This document shows positions 46,232-55,463 of a stretch of 64,000 bases of DNA, piece after piece. The DNA is from Chromatiaceae bacterium (GTDB taxonomy: Bacteria > Pseudomonadota > Gammaproteobacteria > Chromatiales > Chromatiaceae): assembly GCA_024235175.1 (NCBI GenBank), contig JACKMX010000004.1, forward strand, positions 754,170 through 818,169. The letters run 5' to 3'. Within the stretch, counting starts at the first letter, position 1. Every line of letters begins with the position of its first letter. The notes under the pieces are model-generated. The model worked only from the letters and a program-made list of their open reading frames with translations, had not been told where the DNA came from and searched no databases. The position numbers and the translations under genes are program-made.

Positions 46232-48703
46232 ATGCAATTTCCGGGCGTGCGCAGAGCCCTGCCCTCGCTGCTGCCGGTTATGCTCGCACTGTTTTGCTGT
46301 AGCGCGGTCGCCCAATCCCGGGTGGTGCGGGTCGGAGCTTACGATAATCCGCCCAAAATTTCAGTTGCCAGAGATGGCAGGGTGACGGGTTTCTGGCCCG
46401 ATCTGCTGGCCGATATAGCCGCACGCGAGCAGTGGCGGATCGAGTACGTCACCGGCAGCTGGGCCGATGGCCTGCGTCATCTGCGCGAGAACTCAATAGA
46501 CATCATGCCTGACGTCGCTTTTACCCCAGAACGTGAGAAGCTCTACCTCTTTTCCGGACAGACTGTCTTGTCGAGCTGGACGCGGCTGTACATCCAGCGT
46601 GACGATAACGCGATAGAGTCAATCCGCGATCTGCAGGGCAAGCGGGTTGCCGCACTGAGGGAAAGCGTAAACCTGGAGGGCGCGGGCGGACTCAGAGAGT
46701 TGGCGCGCGGCTTTGATATCGATGTGACCTTCGTCGAGTTGGATGACTACCAGTCTGTCTTCAAGGCGATCGAGGAGGGCCGAGTGGATGCCGGCATCAC
46801 CAACCGGAACTTCGGCGACCTGAATGAAGACCGGTTCGCAGTTAAATCCACACCCATCATTTTTCAGCCGATCTCGATGCGTTTCGCGTTTCCCATGGAG
46901 GGGCCGTCGTCAAAGTTGCTGGTCGAACGAATCGACACCATCCTCAAGGCTCTGAAAAGCGATAACAAGTCGCTCTACTACCGCCTGTTGGCGCGCTATT
47001 TCGAGACCGGTATAGCTGAAAAGAGGATCGAGGTGCTGCCGGCCTGGTTCCAGAACGCGCTGCGCAGCGTGGCGCTGGTAATGCTGCTGTTCATTGCCCT
47101 GGTGGTGCTCTCCCGTATGCAGGTCCGGCGCCAGACCCGGGAGATTCGCCAGTCGAGCGAGGCACTGGCAGCGGAGAAAGAGCGGCTCGAGGTGACACTG
47201 GCAAGTATCGGTGACGCGGTCATTGCAACCGATGTCGGCGGCGCAGTCGTACTCCTCAACAAAATTGCAGAGGAGCTGACCGGTTGGAATCGGAAGGATG
47301 CGATCGGCCTCCCGCTGCAAAAGGTGTTTCAGATCGTGGATGAGCGCAACGGCAGGCCATTCGACGATCCGGTGACGCGGGTGCTTCAATCGAATCAAAT
47401 CGTCGGTCTCGCCAGCCACACCGCGCTGATCGCCAGGGACGGAACCCGGCGCAGCATTGCCGACAGCGGCGCACCGATTCGTGATGCGAAAGGCGCCACG
47501 CTCGGTGTAATCCTGGTGTTCCGCGACATAAGCGCGCACAAGCGTACCGAGGAGGAGTTGCTCAAGATACGCAAACTCGAGTCGCTGGGCGTACTTGCCG
47601 GTGGCATTGCGCACGACTTCAATAATATCCTGGCCTCGATCCTGGGTTATACCAGTCTGGCACTGCTTGACAGGGATACCTCGGAGACCCAGCGCAGCCG
47701 GCTGCAAGAGGTCGAAAAAGCGGCGAACCGGGCGCGCGATCTCACCCAACAGCTACTCACCTTCTCCAAGGGCGGAGAACCGGTCAAACAGATCGCTTCG
47801 ATTCCGGGGGTAATCCGGGACTCCGCCGATTTTGTCCTGCGCGGCGGCAACGTGAGTTGCTCGTACAAGTTCGCAGATGATCTGTGGGCTGCGGAGTTTG
47901 ACCAGGGGCAGATCAGCCAGGTGATTCAGAATCTGATCATCAACGCAGCCCAGGCAATGCCGACCGGCGGGACCATTGAAGTAACCGGCGAGAACTTTGT
48001 GCAGACCACATCCAACCAGATTCTGGACGATGGGAACTTTGTCAGAATATGCATTCGCGATCATGGCATCGGCATTCCCTCCGAGCTGTGCAGGCGCATA
48101 TTTGACCCTTACTTCACCACCAAACAAGAGGGCAGCGGACTTGGCCTGGCGATCACCCATTCGATCATCGCCCGACACAATGGCCACATTTCGGTGGAAT
48201 CCATACCCGGAGAGGGTTCGGCTTTCACCATCCTGCTGCCCGCCACGAAAGGGCTGCCCCCCTCACGCAGCGAGCAGATCGCGGCCGTGCCCGGCAACAG
48301 CGGAAGTAGAATCCTGGTCATGGATGACGATGAGATGATGCGTGAGCTGGCAACAGAAATGCTCTCTTTGGCAGGCTATCAGGTAACAACTGTAAGAGAG
48401 GGAAACGAAGCAATAAACCTGTATGCGGAAACGCTGCGGACCGGTGAGACATTCGATCTGGTGATTCTGGATCTCACCGTCCGTGGCGGCATGGGCGGTA
48501 AAGATGCTGTGCAGGGTATTCTTGATATAGACCCGGCCGCCCGGGTTATCGTCGCCAGCGGTTACTCCAATGATCCGGTGATGGCCCACTACCAGAACTA
48601 CGGTTTTCGTGCAGCGATAGCCAAACCGTACAACGTGGCTGACTTTACCGCTACGGTTGCCGAGGTGCTCTCGGAACATGCGCCCGGCCTGGGCGATGCT
48701 TGA
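46232..48703 (+). CDS. Hybrid sensor histidine kinase with periplasmic SBP-like sensor
   Basis: 823 residues from the ATG at 46232, chosen because a typical signal peptide follows (ALPSLLPVMLALFCCSAVAQ); a GTG at 46136 with an SD-like GGAGG is the alternative. Domains in order: periplasmic SBP_bac_3 solute-binding domain (about 30-270), a membrane helix (SVALVMLLFIALVVLS near 280), a coiled coil, PAS (TLASIGDAVIATDVGGAVVL), HisKA with GGIAHDFNNILASILGYTSL near 460-480, HATPase (IRDHGIGIPSELCRRIFDPY and GSGLGLAITHSII), and a C-terminal receiver with the phosphoacceptor in FDLVILDLTVRGG near 745. It senses a small ligand outside the inner membrane. No dedicated output regulator is next to it. 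Confidence 0.9.
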   Translation: MQFPGVRRALPSLLPVMLALFCCSAVAQSRVVRVGAYDNPPKISVARDGRVTGFWPDLLADIAAREQWRIEYVTGSWADGLRHLRENSIDIMPDVAFTPEREKLYLFSGQTVLSSWTRLYIQRDDNAIESIRDLQGKRVAALRESVNLEGAGGLRELARGFDIDVTFVELDDYQSVFKAIEEGRVDAGITNRNFGDLNEDRFAVKSTPIIFQPISMRFAFPMEGPSSKLLVERIDTILKALKSDNKSLYYRLLARYFETGIAEKRIEVLPAWFQNALRSVALVMLLFIALVVLSRMQVRRQTREIRQSSEALAAEKERLEVTLASIGDAVIATDVGGAVVLLNKIAEELTGWNRKDAIGLPLQKVFQIVDERNGRPFDDPVTRVLQSNQIVGLASHTALIARDGTRRSIADSGAPIRDAKGATLGVILVFRDISAHKRTEEELLKIRKLESLGVLAGGIAHDFNNILASILGYTSLALLDRDTSETQRSRLQEVEKAANRARDLTQQLLTFSKGGEPVKQIASIPGVIRDSADFVLRGGNVSCSYKFADDLWAAEFDQGQISQVIQNLIINAAQAMPTGGTIEVTGENFVQTTSNQILDDGNFVRICIRDHGIGIPSELCRRIFDPYFTTKQEGSGLGLAITHSIIARHNGHISVESIPGEGSAFTILLPATKGLPPSRSEQIAAVPGNSGSRILVMDDDEMMRELATEMLSLAGYQVTTVREGNEAINLYAETLRTGETFDLVILDLTVRGGMGGKDAVQGILDIDPAARVIVASGYSNDPVMAHYQNYGFRAAIAKPYNVADFTATVAEVLSEHAPGLGDA

Positions 48704-48819
48704 GACAATCTCGAATTACGCCTCCGGCAACTTCCACTTAAGCCCGGAATAGATCAATATTATCAGCATATCGCAAGCAATCGGCTTCTTTCACAGTGGT
48801 ATGGAAAAACGGTGAAGTT

Positions 48820-50331
48820 ATGTCGCCACTTTATGCAATCGGCAAGCTTATCAGGCATCCCGGAACAGCAATCAGATTCGTTCTTTTCATAATCGGACTC
48901 TGGCTTGGATCAATCGGCACCCTGCCGGCGGCGAATGATACTGATCCGGACCTGGTCACCATGCGCAACGGCGATATCCACAATGGCAGGGTGGTCGATA
49001 AGATCCTGCGGTTTCAGACCAGTTTTGGCACTATCGAACTGCCCAAGGCGCTGACGGCCCGGATAGAGCTGGCGGAAAAAGATGCACCAGGCCGCGTGAC
49101 CACCCGGTTTGGCGATATATTCCATGGTCAGCTCATCAACAGCGAGCTGACCATGGTCCGTATACTGGACACGATGCTGCCACTGGCAACCAGTGAAATA
49201 TCCGATATCCGGATCGCACCCAGAAGAAACCGTGCCAGGCGTTACCCGGTGCCGGATACCGTGGAGACGGTATACGGCGATCTGTTCACTGCCAGAATCT
49301 CCACCAGAGATTTCATGCTGAAAGGCACCGGTGGTATTCATCTGATCAGGCGGGACGATATCCACATCATGGATATCTATCAGCCCGATGATGACTCAGC
49401 CGCCACGGCCCAGCTCAGGTTGAACGGCGGTGAGCTGATCCGGGGGGAATTGATGACCCGGAAAATTGAGGTAAAAGACCGCTATGGAAATTCCTCCGAA
49501 CTGCCGGTGGGAATTTTCAGCAGCATTGCTTTTCAGGTCAACCATCAGAAAGATACCGCTCCCAGATTCAACTATCTCTCGCACTGGTCGCAGGCAGCCT
49601 ATTTCAAGGACCGCATGCGCGACGGATCCACCGGCCCGGGGATGGTCGCGCTGCGCGGAGGGGAGTTCCGCCGGGGAGACCTGCAGGGAGATGGTGACGG
49701 TGACGAAAAAAATCCTCAAATCGTCAGACTTAAACCCTTTGCCATTGGCGTTTACGAAGTCTCCTTCGACGAGTACGACAGATTCAGCCAAAACACGCGG
49801 CACGAAATCCCCGATGATCAGGGCTGGGGACGGGGACGCCGCCCGGTCATCAACGTGTCCTGGGACAGCGCCAATGCCTTCACCGAATGGCTGAGCCGGC
49901 AGACCGGCGAAAAATACCGTCTGCCCACGGATGCCGAGTGGGAGTACGCCGCCAGAGGCGGCACCTCGACACGCTTCTGGTGGGGAGACGGGGAAGTTGC
50001 GGGACATGCCAACTGCGCGGAGTGCCAGAGCTTGTGGGACGGGGAAAAGAGCAGCCCGGTGGGGAAGTTCGAGCCCAACCCTTTCGGCCTGCATGATACG
50101 GCGGGTAATGTATTCGAATGGGTGGCGGACTGTTGGAACGACAGCTTTGCCGAGGCACCGGCAGACGGCAGCGCGCTGGAGAAACCGGGCTGTGGGGTGC
50201 GGGTGATCCGCGGCGGTGCCTGGAGTTTTCCCGTGAAAGAGATTCGATCGGCAAACCGCTGGCGCGATTTTCAATCCAGGCGCAGCGACGACACCGGCTT
50301 TCGTGTCGTGCGTGAACTGAATATGCATTGA
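48820..50331 (+). CDS. Formylglycine-generating-enzyme-like (SUMF1) protein with N-terminal repeats
   Basis: 503 residues from the ATG at 48820. A membrane/signal helix (FVLFIIGLWLGSIGTLPAAN) is followed by about four repeats of some 50 residues (LVTMRNGDIHNGRVVDKILR, VTTRFGDIFHGQLINSELTM, VETVYGDLFTARISTRDFML, LRLNGGELIRGELMTRKIEV). The SUMF1 domain (about 275-500) has RPVINVSWDSANAFTEWLSR, YRLPTDAEWEYAARGG and GNVFEWVADCW. The segment corresponding to the catalytic Cys of true FGE reads RRSDDTGFRVV, without Cys, so sulfatase maturation is unlikely. It is probably a periplasmic or surface lectin-like or chaperone-like protein. Confidence 0.8.
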   Translation: MSPLYAIGKLIRHPGTAIRFVLFIIGLWLGSIGTLPAANDTDPDLVTMRNGDIHNGRVVDKILRFQTSFGTIELPKALTARIELAEKDAPGRVTTRFGDIFHGQLINSELTMVRILDTMLPLATSEISDIRIAPRRNRARRYPVPDTVETVYGDLFTARISTRDFMLKGTGGIHLIRRDDIHIMDIYQPDDDSAATAQLRLNGGELIRGELMTRKIEVKDRYGNSSELPVGIFSSIAFQVNHQKDTAPRFNYLSHWSQAAYFKDRMRDGSTGPGMVALRGGEFRRGDLQGDGDGDEKNPQIVRLKPFAIGVYEVSFDEYDRFSQNTRHEIPDDQGWGRGRRPVINVSWDSANAFTEWLSRQTGEKYRLPTDAEWEYAARGGTSTRFWWGDGEVAGHANCAECQSLWDGEKSSPVGKFEPNPFGLHDTAGNVFEWVADCWNDSFAEAPADGSALEKPGCGVRVIRGGAWSFPVKEIRSANRWRDFQSRRSDDTGFRVVRELNMH

Positions 50332-50363
50332 GCGGCAAAGCGCTGTAAACTGCCAGACCGATC

Positions 50364-51170
50364 ATGTGCGAACTTTTCTCACTAGCCAGTGAATACCCCG
50401 CCAACGTTTCGTTTTCGCTGGAAGAGTTCAAGCGTCACGGCGGTCTTTCAGGTCCGCATAAGGACGGATGGGGCATAGCTTTTTACGAAGGGAAGGATAT
50501 CAGACTGATCCGCGAGACCGATGCTGCGGCAACCAGTCCCTGTCTGGAGTTTCTGAGACAGCACAGATATCACAGCAACATCATCGTCTCTCATCTGCGC
50601 ATGGCAACCAGTGGATCGATCAGCCTGCGGAATACGCAGCCATTCATCCGCGAACTGGGGGGCCGCATGCATCTGTTCGCACACAACGGAGACCTGATCG
50701 ATATTCACAGGCTGCCGGAGTTCGACCTGGGCCACTTTCGCCCGGTCGGTGAAACCGATTCGGAGCTGGCTTTCTGCCATCTGCTGAAAACTCTGCAGCA
50801 GATCTGGCTCGAACCCGAGGCGCCCGCGCTCGACCGGCGCTATTCCGTTATAACCTCATTTGCAGCGCAGATACGCCCGCTGGGCCCAGCCAATTTCATC
50901 TACTCCGATGGCGACTATCTTTTCGCACACGGCCACAAGCGATCTCAGCCGGGCAGAGAAGGATATCACCCCCCGGGACTTTACTGGCTATGCCGAAGCT
51001 GCCGCATTGCAGCTGAAAAACAGGAGAGTACCGGAAGCAGCCATACCCATGGCGACAAACTGCAAAAGGTCGCGCTGGTAGCCAGTGTGCCGCTCACCGA
51101 CGAGCGCTGGGTGCCGTTCGAAGAGGGTGAAGTCATGGTATTCGGCAAGGGCAGGCGAGTCATTACTTGA
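50364..51170 (+). CDS. Class II glutamine amidotransferase (YafJ-like)
   Basis: 268 residues. The nucleophile Cys2 is directly after the start (MCELFSLASE). GPHKDGWGIAFYEG near 30-43, VSHLRMATSGSISLRNTQPF near 74-93 and FAHNGDLIDIHRLP near 104-117 complete the Ntn-type glutaminase site. No synthetase partner domain is fused, as in YafJ and the Gat-II family, so the acceptor is unknown. It ends by overlapping the start of the TSUP transporter gene (TTGA). Confidence 0.87.
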   Translation: MCELFSLASEYPANVSFSLEEFKRHGGLSGPHKDGWGIAFYEGKDIRLIRETDAAATSPCLEFLRQHRYHSNIIVSHLRMATSGSISLRNTQPFIRELGGRMHLFAHNGDLIDIHRLPEFDLGHFRPVGETDSELAFCHLLKTLQQIWLEPEAPALDRRYSVITSFAAQIRPLGPANFIYSDGDYLFAHGHKRSQPGREGYHPPGLYWLCRSCRIAAEKQESTGSSHTHGDKLQKVALVASVPLTDERWVPFEEGEVMVFGKGRRVIT

Positions 51171-51940
51171 ACGAACTTACGCTGGGCCACGACCTGCTGT
51201 TGCTGCTGTTCGCCACCGGCATGCTTGCCGGCGGACTGGACGCGGTCGCCGGGGGTGGCGGGCTCCTCACCCTACCGGTGCTGCTCGCGGTTGGCCTTGC
51301 CCCAGCTGAGGCCTTGGCCACCAATAAGCTGCAAGGGGCGTTCGGCACTTTCTCCTCAAGCCTCTATTTCATCCGCCATGGGCTCCTCGATCCGCGCAGC
51401 CTCCTCCTCCCCATCGCCCTGACTTTTACCGGTTCGGCCGCGGGCACGTTGCTTGTGCAGCAGCTGGATTCCGCTTTTCTCACCCGTATCATGCCGCTGT
51501 TCCTGATTTTAACGGCCCTCTATTTCTGGTTTGGTCCAGTCATCCGGGAGGAGGAGAAGAAACAGTACATCGGCCAAAGCCTGTTTGCAGTTACAATCGG
51601 TTTTACCGTCGGTTTTTACGACGGCTTCTTCGGCCCGGGCGCAGGCACATTTTTCACTTTGGGATTTGTCATGCTGCTGGGGTTCAGTCTGATTCGCGCC
51701 ACGGCACATGCCAAGATTCTGAATTTCACCAGCAATATCGCTTCACTGCTGTTCTTCGCTGCCGGTGGCCATGTTGCCTGGGAGTTAGGCCTGGTGATGG
51801 CTGTGGGGCAGTTGATCGGCGGCCGCATAGGTGCCCACCAGGTTCACCGCAGGGGGGCCCGCATGATACGTCCTCTCATCATAATCGTCTGTATCCTGAT
51901 CAGTCTGAAACTGCTGCTCGGCAGCTCGTTGAATTCGTGA
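51167..51940 (+). CDS. TSUP-family (TauE/SafE) membrane transporter
   Basis: 257 residues, very hydrophobic, with about eight membrane helices in two related halves. Family motifs are present: AGGLDAVAGGGGLLTLPVLL near 17-36, LATNKLQGAFGTFSSSLYF near 45-63, VGFYDGFFGPGAGTFFTLGF near 145-164, and AHAKILNFTSNIASLLFFAA near 176-195. The family moves sulfite, sulfonates or other organic acids across the inner membrane. It starts at a TTG that overlaps the stop of the amidotransferase gene. The substrate is not deducible. Confidence 0.88.
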   Translation: MNELTLGHDLLLLLFATGMLAGGLDAVAGGGGLLTLPVLLAVGLAPAEALATNKLQGAFGTFSSSLYFIRHGLLDPRSLLLPIALTFTGSAAGTLLVQQLDSAFLTRIMPLFLILTALYFWFGPVIREEEKKQYIGQSLFAVTIGFTVGFYDGFFGPGAGTFFTLGFVMLLGFSLIRATAHAKILNFTSNIASLLFFAAGGHVAWELGLVMAVGQLIGGRIGAHQVHRRGARMIRPLIIIVCILISLKLLLGSSLNS

Positions 51941-52120
51941 TCCGGCAGGGATGAGCCAGGAGAATCCCTGTTGATTCCCTTGAAATGGGTGAGGTATGCT
52001 TGTTTGAAACAGGCACCTCAGACAAACCCTCAAAGCTGCGGCTATCCTTAATACTCCAGCCTCTATCGAGCGTTAAACTGCGGGTAGTCCCCATATAAAA
52101 TGCTATAAAAGGAGAGATTC

Positions 52121-52558
52121 ATGCGCCAGGCAAAACCCGGTGACCATGTCAAAATTCACTACGATGGGAGCCTGGACGACGGTACCCGGTTTGACAGCTC
52201 GGTGGGACGCGACCCACTCGAGTTCACACTTGGATCAGGCCAGGTCATTCCCGGCTTCGACAATGCGGTGGCAGGCATGGTCGTGGGCGAGAAAAAGTCT
52301 GTTCGCATCCCCTCGGAGGAGGCCTACGGCGAACACAGCGACGAACTGGTCCAGCAGGTGCCGAAAAACGTGCTGCCGGAAGAGATAGAGGTTTCGATTG
52401 GCATGCCGCTTCAGGCCACCGGCCCTGAAGGTGAAGTGTTGAACATGATGGTGACACAGGTCAATGAGGATTCGATTCAGGTGGATGCCAATCACCCGTT
52501 GGCGGGAAAGGCGCTGAATTTCGATATCGAACTGGTCGCACTCAATGTGGACGAATAG
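52121..52558 (+). CDS. FKBP-type peptidyl-prolyl isomerase (SlyD-like)
   Basis: 145 residues. The FKBP half (VKIHYDGSLDDGTRFDSSVG near 10-29, LGSGQVIPGFDNAVAGM near 38-54) is interrupted by the insert-in-flap typical of SlyD (EEAYGEHSDELVQQVPKNVL near 67-86), then closes with NHPLAGKALNFDIELVAL near 124-141. No His-rich metal-binding tail is present, so it resembles FkpB/SlyD short forms. It acts as a folding helper in the cytoplasm. It has a good ribosome site, GGAGAG, about 8 bases upstream. Confidence 0.92.
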   Translation: MRQAKPGDHVKIHYDGSLDDGTRFDSSVGRDPLEFTLGSGQVIPGFDNAVAGMVVGEKKSVRIPSEEAYGEHSDELVQQVPKNVLPEEIEVSIGMPLQATGPEGEVLNMMVTQVNEDSIQVDANHPLAGKALNFDIELVALNVDE

Positions 52559-52668
52559 GCAGTGTTAGCGCAAACGGCTGAAGCCCCGGGGCGGCACTGA
52601 TCCCGGTTTTCTCACCTCAGATTCCACCTGTTACTCAGGGTATGAGTCTGTGATAACGGCTGAACCTG

Positions 52669-53655
52669 TCAATGCAGTGCTACGCCTATATCCAACTCCT
52701 CCTGTCCCGCCGGACGCTGCCTGAACTGAGCAATCAGATCAATTCCGACCCGTTGAAATGCGGGAATTTTTCCGGTATCAATCCTGCTTAATCTGTGACC
52801 CTCACACTGCTCGTAGCTAAGAATATTGGCCACCTGCACTATATCCACATAATCGACCTGCTCTCCCGCCGGCTTTCTGTCGAGCTTGTCGTGGCTGGCA
52901 GCCACATCGATCATGGCCGGATCGAAATTCCAGAAAGAGAGCATGAATTTGCCTACGCTCATGTGCAGTGCCTCCACCAGTTTGTCCAGCTTTTTCTCGT
53001 CGTCCAGCAGAAACTGGTGATCCTTTGCCTTTATCAGTATAGGAATCGCCCCCACGTCGTGAATCAGACCGGCCAGCATGGCTTCATCCCGATTGAGGTG
53101 AGGAAAGTACCCGGCCAACAGCGCAGACTTGGTAGCCACCACGACGCTATGCTTCCACAGCGCCTCCATACGCACCTGTATCGACCTGAAACCCGTGGTA
53201 AAAACATCACGCATGGCCAGACTGAGAATGGCGTGTTTGACCGCATCCATGCCGATTCGAGTGATTGCCGCCTTGACCGAAGCCACATTGCTGATTCCCC
53301 GGTAGAGCGGGCTGTTCGCATAGCGCACCAGGCGTGCCGCCATGGAGGTGTCCTTGCTGATCATCCTGGCCACGTCAGCCATGGAACTGCCTGCATCGTT
53401 GACCACCACCAGCGCTTCCAGGGAGAGTGCAGGCAGTGTGGGAAGTTTGATCCTGTTCTGCTGTATATCGTCCCGCAGCTCCAGCGCAAAGGCTTTGGGG
53501 TCGAATTTTTTGGTCTCTTCCGCAGCCGCCTGCTGTGGGTCTGACTGTTTACCCCAAATCTGATCTCTTTCGGTATGCAATTTTTTCCACCTGTCTCCGG
53601 TTAGCCCGGAAATTTCATAAATCTGTGTGTAGATCGCGCAGGATATTGGTTTCAC
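52669..53655 (-). CDS. HDOD-domain signalling protein
   Basis: 328 residues from a GTG; no upstream ATG is in frame. Residues about 65-265 form the HDOD domain: LPTLPALSLEALVVVNDAGS, MISKDTSMAARLVRYANSPL, VKAAITRIGMDAVKHAILSL, and LAGLIHDVGAIPIL in place of a catalytic HD. HDOD proteins are non-catalytic relatives of HD phosphohydrolases that act in regulatory complexes. The N-terminal 60 residues resemble nothing I know. It is on the same strand as, and downstream of, an unknown 156-residue protein. Confidence 0.85.
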   Translation of the reverse strand: MKPISCAIYTQIYEISGLTGDRWKKLHTERDQIWGKQSDPQQAAAEETKKFDPKAFALELRDDIQQNRIKLPTLPALSLEALVVVNDAGSSMADVARMISKDTSMAARLVRYANSPLYRGISNVASVKAAITRIGMDAVKHAILSLAMRDVFTTGFRSIQVRMEALWKHSVVVATKSALLAGYFPHLNRDEAMLAGLIHDVGAIPILIKAKDHQFLLDDEKKLDKLVEALHMSVGKFMLSFWNFDPAMIDVAASHDKLDRKPAGEQVDYVDIVQVANILSYEQCEGHRLSRIDTGKIPAFQRVGIDLIAQFRQRPAGQEELDIGVALH

Positions 53656-53777
53656 AAGCTGATTTTCGAAGGAGCGGCGTATCCGTATCCGTGATTACGG
53701 CCGACTGAGGAAATATGGCTTGTGGAATCAAGAGACCAGCGAGATCGCGCATGATTTATGAATTTTCCGGGTTAGTA

Positions 53778-54248
53778 TCAGTTGGCGAGCATGGAAACAC
53801 TTCTGCTGTTCCAGGTCGCTCCACCGAAAGCCGGGCGTTCAAGATCGTTCCAGAGTGCTGCTATCTGTTCGAAAGATATGGCATTTTTCAACAATTCCCT
53901 GAATTCACGCTTGAGTACAGTCAGATAATCCTTTCTTCCGATCAGTTGAACCAGTTCCGGCAGGGTCAACTCGACAGCCTGCTCCTCCTTCAGCATTTCC
54001 AATACATCCTCCAGGCTATGTTGTTGTAAAAGGCCGATGGCGATGCTTCTCAAATCTACAGCGGGTTGAGTTTCTCGTGGCAATTCGCCTGCAATATCCA
54101 GGTTTGGTAGCCGAGAGCGGTACTGACGCCAATGTATCACCCCCTCCGTAGTCGTCGGCGTTGCCAAATCGGGAAATAGATTGTTCAGATATTCCAATCT
54201 GTCGGCGCAGGCATCCATAGCCAACACCATCTCAGCATAGTTTTCCAT
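53778..54248 (-). CDS. Hypothetical helical protein
   Basis: 156 residues, not recognised. It is mostly helical and acidic (MENYAEMVLAMDACADRLEY, then LLQQHSLEDVLEMLKEEQAV near 93-112), with no signal or membrane segment. The Leu/Glu spacing suggests a protein-interaction bundle. It lies between arsM and the HDOD gene, 122 bases upstream of the latter. The start ATG at 54248 is plain. Function unknown. Confidence 0.55.
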   Translation of the reverse strand: MENYAEMVLAMDACADRLEYLNNLFPDLATPTTTEGVIHWRQYRSRLPNLDIAGELPRETQPAVDLRSIAIGLLQQHSLEDVLEMLKEEQAVELTLPELVQLIGRKDYLTVLKREFRELLKNAISFEQIAALWNDLERPAFGGATWNSRSVSMLAN

Positions 54249-54369
54249 ACTCGGGGTTCTCGTTTTTATCGATTTCAGAACAGGCTATCGGCAGCCGGAA
54301 ACCAATTCTTTAAGCGGATTGGAGAACTGAACTTAATCCCCGGGGGAGGGGAAACACTCCCGACCTGCA

Positions 54370-55425
54370 TCAGCAGCAACTGCCGTCCGAAGAGGCCAGC
54401 ACCTCTGCGGTATCGAATGGCAGTGCGGTACCGCAACCGCCAAAAATACCGTAGTGAGTGTCGGTATTTCCAAAAAAATCGAAGTAGGGACTGAAGCGTG
54501 TTTCGCTCAGCATGCGGTAACTGTTTCCACACACCGGGAACATTTTCCCCTTCTCCAGCACATGATGCTTATCCAGCTGAAAACGGTTCTCTGCATACTC
54601 TATGCCCCCCCGATAGACAACTGCCTGACCGTAATCCTCGCAATGACTCTCCAGCCCATCCAATTTAAACAACCGGTAGGTCGCTGAGAAGAAAGAGATG
54701 TGTCCTATACGATCCTGGATCTCAGGATTTGCCACACTGAGGGGACGGTCCTCGACCAGCCGGGGGTCAGGGAAACCGGCACGTTTGGCCAGATTGATAA
54801 AATCATTCCAATAGAGCGCACCACTCAGGCATTCGCCGTACAGGACTGGGTCCCGCACCAGATCGGTCGGAACACGCCGGTCGGCGTAAACATCCGAGAA
54901 ATAGAGCTCACCACCCGGTTTCAGCAGGCGATAAGCCTCGTTGAGTACGGCCTCTTTGTCCGGCGACAGATTGATCACGCAGTTGGAGACGATGATATCG
55001 AAACTGCCCTCCTCCAGGCCGAGTTGGTCGAGACGCTCTATGTAGCCTTTACGGAACGCCACATTTGAGCTGGCGAAGCCAAACCTCTGCCGGTGCCAAT
55101 CGAGGTGGCGGTTGGCCACAGCCAGCTGCTCCTCTGTCATATCCACACCGAGAACATATCCCTGCTCGCCCACCAGTTGGGAGAGCAGATAGCAGTCGCG
55201 ACCGGAGCCGCTGCCAAGATCCAGGATGCGCATTCCCTGCAACAACTCCGGCCGCACCAAGCCACACCCATAGTAGCGCGCAGCGACTTCGGGATGAATA
55301 TTCGAGAGTGCCTGCTGCAGATGGTAAGGGGTATCCGCGGCGGTACAACAGGCGTTGGTCTTCAAATCGCCGCTGCTCTGCAGCACCTTACCGTAGTACT
55401 CCTTCACGCTGTCATTCGTATTCAT
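54370..55425 (-). CDS. arsM: Arsenite S-adenosylmethionine methyltransferase
   Basis: 351 residues. SAM motif I is ILDLGSGSGRDCYLLSQLVG near 67-86, followed by VLGVDMTEEQL. The Cys residues expected for As(III) binding are visible: C26/C27 (KTNACCTA), C54 (YYGCG), C149 (VSNCVIN) and C199 (LYGECL). The C-terminus holds further Cys (FGGCG, DGSCC). ArsM methylates As(III) stepwise to less toxic or volatile forms. No other ars gene is in the window, so this is a lone detoxification gene or part of arsenic-biomolecule synthesis. Confidence 0.9.
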   Translation of the reverse strand: MNTNDSVKEYYGKVLQSSGDLKTNACCTAADTPYHLQQALSNIHPEVAARYYGCGLVRPELLQGMRILDLGSGSGRDCYLLSQLVGEQGYVLGVDMTEEQLAVANRHLDWHRQRFGFASSNVAFRKGYIERLDQLGLEEGSFDIIVSNCVINLSPDKEAVLNEAYRLLKPGGELYFSDVYADRRVPTDLVRDPVLYGECLSGALYWNDFINLAKRAGFPDPRLVEDRPLSVANPEIQDRIGHISFFSATYRLFKLDGLESHCEDYGQAVVYRGGIEYAENRFQLDKHHVLEKGKMFPVCGNSYRMLSETRFSPYFDFFGNTDTHYGIFGGCGTALPFDTAEVLASSDGSCC

Positions 55426-55463
55426 CGTCTCTCTGCCATATTCTCGGGCCGTCTGAAAACCAG

